NCBI RefSeq assembly: GCF_902686445.1
Contig: NC_062232.1
Location: 69,581,440 to 69,645,439, forward strand
Reading direction: 5' to 3'
Source of the DNA: Sciurus carolinensis
Lineage: Eukaryota; Chordata; Mammalia; Rodentia; Sciuridae
Length of the DNA stretch: 64,000 nucleotides
Shown here: positions 23,548 through 33,068 of the stretch, one piece after another
How the letters are laid out: each line of letters begins with the position of its first letter
Position numbering within the stretch: position 1 is the stretch's first letter
Made by a program: the position numbers and the translations under genes
The notes under the pieces: generated by a model
Database searches by the model: none
Told to the model about the DNA's origin: nothing
What the model saw: the letters and a program-made list of their open reading frames with translations, nothing else

Positions 23548-23985
23548 GTGAGGGTCTTTGTGTGCTGTTATCTCCTTAGAATGCATCCTGAGCTGTGGTT
23601 ATATCTTTGCATGAAAATCTGCAATGAACATAATCAAAATGCTAAGGTCAAGCAAAAGTACCACTTTGAGAAGAGAAAGTAACTGCCAGTCACAATGGTA
23701 ATTTTACAGTCAACCATGTATCATGTGCTCAAAAGCTTATTACTAAAGACATCTACCACTCTATTAAGTTATGACAAAAGTGAGTGAAAAATAGTAAAAA
23801 ATAGGCTGAAAATGTCAGCATTTGTGATTAACATGTAAATACTGCATTATATTGAAAGAAAGGGAAAAAAGCAGGGAAAGAAATAAGAACAAAAATAGGG
23901 AGAAAGGGGAGACAGGAGATAAAATTAAGAGAAAGAAACATGAAAGAGCATGGAAGGGAATGGAGATTGGAAAAAATAATTATCA
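23548..23985. other. Unassigned DNA, purine-rich near its end
   Basis: From 23855 to 23980 the plus strand is nearly pure A/G with few pyrimidines. No gene is visible. It ends at the L1 insertion site. Confidence 0.45.
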
Positions 23986-23997
23986 AGAAAATATCCA

Positions 23998-24828
23998 GAG
24001 GACCAGGCCCAGCCCAGCACCACCGCAAGACTTCCACTCTGGGTAGGCAGACCCAGAGACCCAGGACCAGACCAGCCGGGACCCAGCCCACAGTCTAGCA
24101 CCTGTGCTGCAGTTGACCATCTGTCAACATGTGGAGGCACCTCTGCCCACTAGCAGAGATTATACCCCACCTGGAGGCCACCATCCCTAGAGAGGCAGCA
24201 TTCTTTTTGGGTCACTGCATTATAAAGTTCCTCCAAGACATCAGGCTACAGAAGACTAGAAGGTTTGAACAGTACTGTATCATTTTATTATAGTTATTTG
24301 TTTTAGTAGTAGTAATATTATGATTATTTCTATTATACCTTCTATTATTCCTACATTTTTTTCTTTTATTAATATTTTTAACATTCTCTCTATTTTCCTC
24401 TTATATATCTGTCTCCTTGGAGACTCTTTCTCCCTTTTCACATGCTAACAACCAATATCTTTTAATTCCACTTTCACTACTCCTGTGACATAGTACCTCT
24501 ATAGATGCACTTCTTATCTCATTAATGTTGTATCCTACACCCCTCCCTATCCTCTTTGTCCACCTTTAGAAATCATGGTCCTTATTCCAAATCTATTGAC
24601 TCAGCTGTAGATAATAATTGAACTCTTAATCTCTATTAAGACACTAGGGTTAATATCTTAAAAAGGGACTATTTGAGTTAAGGATGCATATGGTTTGTAT
24701 TGTGTGCTGCTAATATTGATCTTTCACATCAAGGTGAGGTATTGGAAACCTGCAGGACACTCTAAGTCTATATGGGGGAAACTGCAATACCTCAGATATG
24801 TACCCCTAGAGGGGAAGATACATGAACA
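23998..24828 (+). promoter_or_regulatory. L1 5' UTR / internal promoter
   Basis: The first ~240 bases are GC-rich (GACCAGGCCCAGCCCAGCAC and similar blocks) and should carry the internal RNA polymerase II promoter. The rest is AT-rich and precedes ORF1. Its presence up to the target duplication shows the element is not 5'-truncated. Confidence 0.65.
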
Positions 24829-25830
24829 ATGAGAAAACAAGGGAAGAAAGTGTCCCAAACAAACCTAGATGCTACATCAATAAAATCCAATGACTGCATG
24901 GCAGAAGAAATATCAGAAAGGGAGTTCAGAATGCACATAATTAAAATGCTCAGAGAAGGAAATGATGAGATAAGAGAACAAATGCAGGCATTGAAAGATC
25001 ACACCAATCAACAGTTAAAAGATGTTAAAAGAGCAAATGCAGGAAGCAAAGGATCATTTCAATAAAGAGATAGAAATTCAGAAAAAAACATTCTTGAAAT
25101 GAAGGAAACAATAAGCCAAATTCAAAACTCCTTAGAAAGCATAACCAATAGGCTAGAACACCTGGAAGACAGAACCTCAGACACTGAAGACAAAATATTT
25201 AATCTTGAAAACAATGTTGACCAAAACAAAGTTGGCCAAACAGAGAAGATGGTAAGAAATCATGAACAGAACCTCCAAGAATTATGGGATATCATGAAAA
25301 GACCAAATTTAAGAATTATTGGGATTGAGGAAGGCACAGAGAAACAAACCAAAGGAATGAACAATATATTCAATGAAACAATATCAGAAAATCTCCCAAA
25401 TAGGAAGCATGAAACGGGAAATCAAATACAAGAGGTTTACAGGACACCAAATGTACGAAATTACAACAGACCCACACCTAGCCACATTATAATGAAAATA
25501 CTTAACATGCAAAATGAAGATAGAATTTTAAAGACTGAGAGAAAAAAAATCAAATTACATTCAAGGGGAAACCAATATGGATATCAGCAGATTTCTCAAC
25601 GCAGATCCTAAAAGCTAGAAGGGCCTGGAACAGCAGTTTTCAAGCTCTGAAAGAAAATATATGCCAACCAAGAATCTTATACCCAGCAAAACTTACCTTC
25701 AGATTTAATGATGAATAAAATCCTTCCATGATAAACAAAAGCTAAAAGAGTTTACAAATAGAAAGTCAGCACTACAGAACATTCTCAGCAAAATATTCCT
25801 TGAGTAAGAAATGAAAAACAACGATGTAAG
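24829..25830 (+). pseudogene. L1 ORF1 (RNA-binding chaperone), broken
   Basis: ORF1 encodes the trimeric RNA-binding nucleic-acid chaperone of the L1 particle. The first frame (24829-25065, 78 codons) is the Lys/Glu-rich N-terminus. After a stop and frame change the next (25099-25611, 170 codons) holds a coiled coil (NSLESITNRLEHLEDRT) and the start of the RRM-like domain (RPNLRIIGIEEG, then RTPNVRNYNRPTPSHIIMKI). A further frameshift near 25560 puts the C-terminal domain into another frame that can be followed to about 25830. There are at least two frame disruptions, so no full protein is possible. Confidence 0.85.
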
Positions 25831-25912
25831 TCAGCAAAGGGATGAGCTACCCTAAAGGAATAGCCAAATAAAGGAGAAATCAAGTCAAGTTAAAAACCAA
25901 AAGTAACTCAAA

Positions 25913-28900
25913 ATGACCGGAAATACAAATCATATCTCAATAATAGCCCTGAATGTTAATGGCCTGAACTCAGACAAAAAACGGACTGGCAAATTGGAAT
26001 GAAAAGATCCAACAGTATGCTGCCTTCAAGAGACTAATCTCATAGAAAAAGATACCCACAGACTAAAGGAGAAAGGATGGGAAAAAACATAACATGCACA
26101 TGAACTCAGTAAAAAAGCAGGAGTATCCATTCTCATATCAGATAAAGCAGACTTCAAGCCAAAAATAGTAAGAAGGGATAAAGGACATTTCATACTGCTT
26201 AAGGGAAGTATAAATCAGCAAGACATAACAATCATAAATATTTATGCCCCAAACAATGGCTTATCCATGTACATCAATGAAATCCTTCTCAATTCCAGGA
26301 ACCAAATAGACCATAACACAATAATACTAGGTGACTGTAACATACCTCTCTAACCACTGGACAGATCTTCTAAACAAAAATTGAAAAAACTATAGATCTC
26401 AAAAACACAATTGATAATTTAGATTTAACAGACATATATAGAATATTCCATCCAACAAAGAGCGAATACATTTTTTTCTCAGCAGCACATGGATCTTTCT
26501 CTAAAATAGACCATATGTTATGCCACTAAGCTACTTTTAGCAAATACAAAAGGATACAGATACTACCTTGCATTCTATCAGATCATAATGGAATGAAATT
26601 AGAAATCAATGACAAAATAAAAAACTACTCCAACACCTGAAGATTAAATAATACGCTATTGAATGATGCATGGATAACAGAAAACATCAGGGGGGGAATA
26701 AAGAAATTCTTAGAGGTAAATGAGAACAAAGATGCAACATATCAAGATCTCTGGGACACTACGAAAGCAGAACTAAGGAAAATTCATGCATGGAGTGCAT
26801 TCAATAAAAGAAAAAGTCAACAAACAACCTAAAACTACAGCTCAAAGTCCTAGAAAAAGAACAGATCAAAACCAAAAGTAGAAGACAGGAAATAGTTAAG
26901 AGCTGAAATCAATAAAATTGAAACAAAAGAAACAAAAAAATTGACAAAATAAAAAGTTGGTTCTTTGAAAAAATAAACAAAATTGATAAATCCTTAGCCA
27001 CACTGACAGAGGAGGAGAGAGAAAATTCAAATTACTAAAATTGGGAATGAAAAAGGAAATATCATGCCAAACACTATTGAAATGCAAAACATAATTAGAT
27101 GCTATTTTGAAAATTGATATTCCAACAAAATAGAAAATCTCAAAGATATCAACAGGTTTCTAGAGACATATGATTCACCCAAACTGAATTAGGAGGACAT
27201 ACATAATTTAAATAGATGATTTCAAGCAATGAAATAGAAGAAGTCATCAAAAGCCTACCAACAAAGAAAAGTCCAGGACCAGATGGGTTCTTAGCCGAGT
27301 TCTACAAAACGTTTAAACAAGAACTCATTCCAATACTCCTCAAAGTATTTCATGAAATAGAAGAGGAGGGAACCCTTCTAAACTCATTCTATGAAGCTAC
27401 TATCACCCTGATACCAAAAGCAGACAGACACATAGAGGAAAGAAAATTTCAGACCAATGTGCTGAATGAACATAGATGCAAAATTTCTGAACAAAATGTT
27501 AGCAAATCACATACAAAAACAGTGCACCATGATCAAGTGGGTTTTATCCCAGGGATGCAAGGTTGGTTCAACATCAGAAAAATCAATAAATGTAATTCAT
27601 CATATCAACAGACGTAAAGTTAAGAATCACATGATTATTTCAATAGATGCAGAAAAAGCAATTGATAAAATACAGCACTGCTTCATGCTCAAAACACTAG
27701 AAAAAATAGGGATAGTAGGAACATACCTCAACATTGTAAAGGCCATCTATGCTAAGCCCACGGCCAACATCATGCTAAATGGAGAAAAATTGAAAGCATT
27801 CCTCCTAAAAACTGGAACAAGGCAGGGATGCCTTCTTTCACCACTTGTATTCAACATCATCCTTGAAACTCTAGCCAGAGCAATTAGATAGACCAAAGAA
27901 ATTAAAGGGATATGAATAGGAAAAGAAGAACTCCAAGGGTCCCTATTTGCCAATGACATGATTCTATATTTAGAGGAGCTGAAAAATTCCACCAGAAAAC
28001 TTCTAGAACTCAAATAAATACAGTAAAGTAACAGGATATAAAAATAAATGCTCATAAATCTAATGCAGTTTTATTCATAAGTGATGGATCCTCTGAAAGA
28101 TATATTAGGAAAACTACCACATTCACAATTGCCTCAAAAAAAAAAAATTTGGGAATTAATCTAACAAAAGAGGTGAAAGATCTCTACTACAGAGCACTAA
28201 AGAAAGGTATTGAAGAAAACTTTAGAAGATGGAAAGGTCTCCCATGTTCTTGGATAGGCAGTTAATATTTTCAAAAAGGTCATACAACCAAAAGTGCCAT
28301 ACAAATTTAATGGAATTCCAATTAAAATTCCAATGATGAACCTCATAGAAACAGAGCAAGTAATCATGAAATTCATTTGGAAGAAAAAGAAACCCAGAAT
28401 AGCTAAAGAAATTCTTAGCAGGAAGAGTGAAGCAGGGGGCATCACAATACCAGACCCTCAACTATACTATAGAGCAATAGTAACAAAAACGGCATGGTAT
28501 TGGCACCAAAATAGACAGGTAGATCAATGGTACAGAATAGAAGACAGAGACAAACTCACATAAATACAATTTTCTCATACTAGACAAAGGTGCCAAAAAC
28601 ATACGACAGAGAAAAGATAGCCTGTTCAACAAATTGTGCTGGCAAAACTGGAAATCCATATACAGCAAAATAAAACTATACCCCTATCTCTCACCCTGCA
28701 CAAAACTCAACTCAAAATGGATCAAGTACCTAGGAATTAGACCAGAGATCCTGCACCTAATAGAAGAAAAAGTAGGTGCAAACTTTCATCATGTCAACTT
28801 AGGATCAGACTTCCTTAATATGACTCCCAAAGCACAAGAAAAAAAGCAGGAATCAATAATTTTGATAGATTCAAACTAAAAAGCTTTTTCTCAACCAAAT

Positions 28901-29700
28901 AAATAATCAACAATGTGAAGAGAGAGCCTAAAGAGTGGGAGAAATTCTTTGCCACACATACTTCAGATAGAGCACTAATCTCCAGAATCTATAAAGAACA
29001 CAAAAACTCTACATCAAGAATACAAATAACCCAATCAACAAATGGGCTAAGGAAATGAACAGACACTTCACAGAAGATCTACAAGCAATCAACAGATATA
29101 TGAAAAAATGTTCAACTTGTCTAGTAATAAGAGAAATGCAAATCAAAACTACCATAATATTCTATCTCACCCCAATTAGAATGGCTATTATCAAGAATAC
29201 AAGCAACAATAGGTGTTGACATGTATGTGGGGGCAAAGGTACACTCATACATTGCTGGTGGGGGTTGAAAATTAGTGCAGACACTCTGGAAAGCAGTGTG
29301 GAGATTCCTTAGAAAACTTGGAATGGAACCTCTATTTGACCCAGCTATCCCACTCCTTGGCCTATACCCAAAAGACAAAATCAGCATACTACAGTGATGC
29401 AGCCATGTCAGTGTTCATAGCTGCTCAATTCACAATAGCTAGATTGTGGAGCCAACTTAGATGCCCTTCAATTGATGAATGGATAAAGAAACTGTGGTAT
29501 ATATACACAATGGAATATTACTCAATCATGAAGAATAAAATTATGGCATTTTCTGGTAAATGGATGCAGTTGGAGAATATCATGCTAATTGAGGTAAGCC
29601 AATCCCAAAAAAACCAAAGGCCGAATGATATCTCTGAGAAGTGGATGATGATAAATAATGGTGGTTGCAAGGGAGGCAAGGGTGGAGGAAGGATGGATTG
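25913..29700 (+). pseudogene. L1 ORF2 (endonuclease/reverse transcriptase), broken
   Basis: The likely start is ATG at 25913 in AAAATGACCGG, giving an N-terminus with ALNVNGLNS (endonuclease Asn). QETNL near 26030 is the catalytic Glu region. RT segments follow in order: LPTKKSPGPDGFLAEFY (27255), motif [11 protein letters not shown] (27641), motif [15 protein letters not shown] (27813) and motif C at about 27946-27972. Motif C reads FANDM where active L1s have two adjacent Asp. A gap near 27440 removes residues after LIPKADR. The frame changes at about 27470-27600, and stops occur throughout. The C-terminal end is recognisable at 29318-29640 (SIDEWIKKLWYIYTMEYYS). It cannot encode an active enzyme. 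Confidence 0.88.
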
Positions 29701-29881
29701 TATAGAGGAACAAGAGGGGTGGGAGGGGTGGGGGGAAGAAAAAAGTAACAGAATGAATCAAACATCATTACCCTATGTACATGTATGATTACACTAATTG
29801 TGCACCTCTACTTCGTGTACTACCAGAGAAACAAGTTGTATCCCATTTGTACACAATGAATCAAAATAAATACATTAAAAT
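29701..29881 (+). other. L1 3' UTR with G-quadruplex motif
   Basis: GGGGTGGGAGGGGTGGGGGG at 29716-29735 has four G runs with single-base loops, the purine tract typical of L1 3' UTRs. AATAAA-like signals (AAAATAAATACATTAAAA) end the element. Confidence 0.85.
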
Positions 29882-29893
29882 AGAAAATATCCA

Positions 29894-30725
29894 ATTAGTT
29901 AAAAATATATAAAATTAGATAAAACTGAAAAAAAAATGAATGCAGGAAGACACACACACATACAAACACTACACTAAGCAGCTATTTTGAAAACAATCAT
30001 GAAAATATTTGGTTTTTACTTTGCTGATGTATTTAAATTCGAGATATTTCTTTCTATGATTTTGACTTTAGAGTTCCCCAGCTATGAGGAGATTTGTGGG
30101 CCACAATTATCAAAGTTTTATTCTCAGTTTTGACCCAAACCAGTTAACTTGTTAGGGGTGTCTGTATGTTGAACTCTTCCTCTCTTTGCCGGCTAACAAG
30201 TGTTGCGATTATGTTGTCTGTTTCAGTGCAGAATTATTCTTCATTATCACTGGCTTTATATACCTGAGGAGAGGGGTATAGCTGTTAGAAGTTGCTGACC
30301 AGCCCTCTCTTTCAAGTTGCCTGTGGAGTGATCCAGATTGAGCTTCACCGTTTTTTCTGAGATCCTCAGTATGTGTGTAGGGGGATGGTGTGTAGGAACT
30401 GCCCAGGTGACATCAGCAGACACTCCAGACATTTCTGACCATAAGGAAGATAGCCAGGCCTATAGTGAGTTTTTGGGTATAGCAGATTTCCACTCAAGCC
30501 AGACCTCAACCACTTCTACTCCCTTTCAACCTTTCCCCTTGTCTCAGGGTTCATACTACCAATTTTGTAGCACCATTCACTTTTTTTGGATTTGTAACCC
30601 ACAGACTAGCAGTTTTGGCACCCATCAATATTCAAAGATTCCCCACAGTCTGTCTCTTGAATTCACATTAACTCATGATTTGGGCATACACTCAGGCAGT
30701 GAGAAGTAAAATATAGGTGGCTGTT
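29894..30725. other. Unassigned, possibly old L1 5' region in antisense
   Basis: More GC than the surroundings, with TG/CA-rich blocks like those at 6607-7765. An open stretch of 123 codons (30338-30709) has no recognisable domain and no codon signal that persuades me. I infer an old promoter-type repeat, but this is weak. Confidence 0.3.
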
Positions 30726-30737
30726 GGGTATTGGTTA

Positions 30738-30740
30738 CAC

Positions 30741-30778
<38 letters not shown>
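30738..30778. repeat. (CA)n microsatellite
   Basis: An uninterrupted CA run of about 20 units followed by AAAAGCAAGC. Confidence 0.95.
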
Positions 30779-30781
<3 letters not shown>

Positions 30782-31416
30782 CAAGCAAAGCACAAGACAG
30801 AGGGCGGGAGGGAGAGAGAGAATGGAAAACTGTAAGGATTTCTAATATTTCATGTAGAAAATTTAAATAAGAATGATTTAAGCTGTCACCAATTGCCCAC
30901 CTTTCCTAAATCCACTAGGAAGTGCTGTGTCTCTCACTCATTCCAGTTCATTTGCCAGTATCTGAGCCTCTTATTTTCTCATTGTTGTTTTGCTGGATAC
31001 CAGAGCCTGCTTTTCTGGACAGAAGAATTTCTTTCAGCCCATAGGAAGGGAGCTTGTCCTACCCCACTAGGCCACTGCACACCCAGCACTTGTATTCACA
31101 TTCTTTCTATTCTAGAACCTGATATTTCTGCATTTCGATTGGTTGCTGGCTCTCTACATTGCACTCTGGTGCTCCCACAGCCTTCCTACCACATCATGTA
31201 GCCACAGACCCGTTGTTTTGATTTAATCTCTGGAAGAACTTCTGTATTTTTCCCTCCTCTGCCAAACTTGAATCTTAGAGTCACTCTATATTGTTATTAA
31301 AATATAGGTGATTATATATGCAAATTATATATTATATGCATGTTATATGCAAAATAGTTCCACGTGAATTGACTATTAAAACTAAAGAAAGCTTAAATGT
31401 GACACTTTTCCTTACA
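30779..31416. other. Unassigned, possibly continuation of an old antisense L1 5' region
   Basis: The block 30868-31265 has the look of a decayed CpG-rich repeat (CCACTAGGCCACTGCACACC, CTCTGCCAAACTTGAATC). No exon features are visible. An AT tract follows (31300-31345). It ends at the ERV target duplication. Confidence 0.3.
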
Positions 31417-31422
31417 GGTGCC

Positions 31423-31873
31423 TGTTGGGACTAATGACACCTTAACTAAATCAGGCTGACTCCTTACTCCCTGGTGAGTGAGCAAGATCAAGGCTCAAAG
31501 GCAGTTTCAAAGGTTAATGACGATAAATCAGACCACCGTCAGGGATTGGTTAACAATAGTTCCGCGAATGTGATCAGCTCGTGCTTGCCATATAGTCCTA
31601 TGGGACTCTCACCTGTGTGAATCCTCCGTGCCTTGCTGACCTTTAAGCTGATTTGTTCCTGCCTAGCCCCCACCCTACATAAAAGCTGTGTGACTTCCTT
31701 AGTAAATGAGTTCCTGCTGTGACTGGTCTCCCTGACGCGTCTGATTGTCCTCCGCCTGGAGGGCTGGGTGCGGGTGGTCAGTCGGCCCTACCTATACTGG
31801 TCTGACTTTGTTGGGGAGTGTCCCCTTCCCTTGTCGCTGGTTGAGAAGAGCAAGGGGACTTAAGACCCCGATA
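31423..31873 (+). repeat. ERV LTR, left arm, plus orientation
   Basis: 451 bp, from TGTTGGGACTAATGACACC to CCCCGATA (normally ...CA). It holds a TATA-like ACATAAAAGC (31678-31687) and AGTAAA (31701-31706) where the related solo LTR at 44064 has AATAAA. It shares the AGTAAA form and the CTCACCTGTGTGAATCCTCC block with the right arm but not with the solo LTR. Confidence 0.9.
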
Positions 31874-31875
31874 TC

Positions 31876-31893
31876 TGGTGCCCAACGTGGGGC
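31876..31893 (+). other. Primer binding site, tRNA-Lys type (left arm)
   Basis: TGGTGCCCAACGTGGGGC lies two bases after the LTR end. It matches the 3' end of the Lys-1,2 tRNA at 17 of 18 positions; the difference is T for C at a CpG. Sequence shared with the right arm ends at the last base of this site. Confidence 0.88.
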
Positions 31894-32229
31894 TACTATA
31901 TCATACTCCTTACTGGGGCATGCCACTGATGGTTGGGCTGTTTACTCCCTCCACATTGGCATATGTGAGACCTCGTGGCAGGAGGAATAGGTGGGCCGGG
32001 CCAGGGAATGGAAGCAGAAACAGCTGAGTCAAAGCTGGAGGAAGAGGAGGGATTAAGAGGGATTAGGAGGCATTCGAGTTTGCAGGAAGAGCATAGAAGC
32101 ACAAGAAAGAAGAGACTTGAAGATAAGGAATCCCTTTCTATCTGCCCACTCGCTCACGGATGCTGTGTGCCAATATCTTTGGTAGCCACAATCCACCTTC
32201 CCATGGAGCGATCTTTCATCCCTGCACAG
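31894..32229. other. Internal ERV sequence, identity uncertain
   Basis: It lies between the left primer binding site and the recognisable gag fragment. It may be further minus-strand gag (the complement is Pro/Ser-rich at 31900-32060) or a short unrelated segment. An 88-codon plus-strand frame (31975-32241) and overlapping minus frames are not convincing. It shares no obvious sequence with the leader next to the right primer binding site. Confidence 0.45.
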
Positions 32230-32945
32230 GCCTATTTTTGATCGGTAGTCATTCCTTCCCAAACTAACATTTTAACATTTACCGGGAAAGCCATACAGGG
32301 AGGGGGGAGGTTAGAGTCACTGAGTACTCTCCCAGTATCATAAAATGGCTGCTGGGAAGATTTCCCGCCATCCAGAAGGAGGAGGGCGAGGGCTTTCATT
32401 GGAGTCTGATGTGGCCCCAGAATACAAGATGGTGGCAATGAGCCTCCCTGGGGCGGTAGTGCGCCCTCCCTATGTGTAGAGGCTGGCTGCCCTCGTGGTT
32501 CCTCAACCTTGGGAGGAGCGGATGGAGATGGATTGGGCTCCTCATTAAAGGTCTCCCAATGTTGTTTACTATGTGGCAAGTTTCTGGAAGGAGATGCAAC
32601 GGGAGGAGCCGGTGGTTCTTTAGGCAGAGGCTCTTTGGGGGGAAGCTAGGAGCCCCCTTTGGGAGGTCCTGGAGAGAAGCAGGCCTTAAGGGCGGATAAT
32701 GTAGGGCAGACTCCTAATGTGGGACCCTCCCCTAAACTGATTTCCCTCTTCCTAACAAGTTGTTCTACACGATCCCATGTGGACCAGTCAAAAAGATTAG
32801 TGGCAGGAAGCCACGGGGCCACCTGAGTAAAGGTGTCCCAGGCTTTTTCCGCCTGTGAATCAGACAACTCAAGGCCCCTACTCTTCAGCATGATTCTAAG
32901 AGCTGAGAGTGCAGGGTCACCATGTGTGGTGTGTGTTTACCCCAT
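32230..32945 (-). pseudogene. ERV gag 5' fragment, broken
   Basis: On the minus strand an ATG at 32945-32943 lies about 100 bases past the right primer binding site and downstream of a splice-donor-like site. The frame has a stop at codon 3 (32939-32937) and another at 32648-32646. It is otherwise open to 32232, about 237 codons. The first ~100 residues look like a betaretrovirus-type matrix domain (Trp/Pro-rich stretch around residues 36-55). The following part is Pro-rich, as is usual before capsid. Capsid, nucleocapsid, pro, pol and env are absent. Gag normally builds the particle and binds membrane through its N-terminus. This fragment is non-functional. Confidence 0.7.
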
Positions 32946-32959
32946 CTTTTCAGGGATGC

Positions 32960-32972
32960 CCTTACCTTGGAA
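32960..32972 (-). promoter_or_regulatory. Candidate ERV major splice donor
   Basis: The minus strand reads TTCCAAGGTAAGG, a consensus donor (AAG/GTAAG). It lies between the primer binding site and the gag start, where retroviruses place their main donor for subgenomic RNA. The left arm has no counterpart. Confidence 0.55.
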
Positions 32973-33048
32973 CTCACTTGGCCTGATCTGCCGGTACTTT
33001 CGGTTTCGAAGCTGCCTCTTCACTTTGGCTGTAGATCAGCCTTGAGGG

Positions 33049-33066
33049 GCCCGACGTTGGGCGCCA
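33049..33066 (-). other. Primer binding site, tRNA-Lys type (right arm)
   Basis: The minus strand reads TGGCGCCCAACGTCGGGC, two bases after the LTR end. One base differs from the Lys-1,2 tRNA complement (C for G), at a different position from the mismatch in the left arm. Confidence 0.88.
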
Positions 33067-33068
33067 GA

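Larger units (their letters stand above)
23998..29881 (+). mobile_element. Full-length L1 retrotransposon, sense, inactive
   Basis: About 5.9 kb: 5' UTR (23998-24828), ORF1 (24829-about 25830), ORF2 (25913-about 29700) and 3' UTR with polyA signals and an A-rich end. The same 12 bases, AGAAAATATCCA, occur at 23986-23997 and 29882-29893, giving a perfect target-site duplication and exact ends. L1 copies itself by endonuclease nicking and target-primed reverse transcription using its own ORF1 and ORF2 products. Both ORFs here carry stops and frameshifts, and a catalytic Asp of the reverse transcriptase is changed, so this copy is dead. The intact duplication and moderate decay suggest a rodent-lineage insertion much younger than the L1 at 35855. 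Confidence 0.92.

Noticed and set aside
24829..25611. Open frames of 78 and 170 codons as host genes
   Set aside because: They are the two halves of a frameshifted L1 ORF1, with coiled coil and RNA-binding motifs, inside a full-length L1 with target duplication.
29318..29788. A 156-codon open frame as a small protein gene
   Set aside because: It is the C-terminal end of L1 ORF2 running into the G-rich 3' UTR.
30338..30709. A 123-codon open frame
   Set aside because: No recognisable domain, no supporting splice or start context, and mixed low-confidence repeat background. Treated as chance openness.
31975..32241. An 88-codon plus-strand frame between the inverted LTRs as an accessory gene
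   Set aside because: It overlaps minus-strand frames, ends in gag territory and has no recognisable motif.
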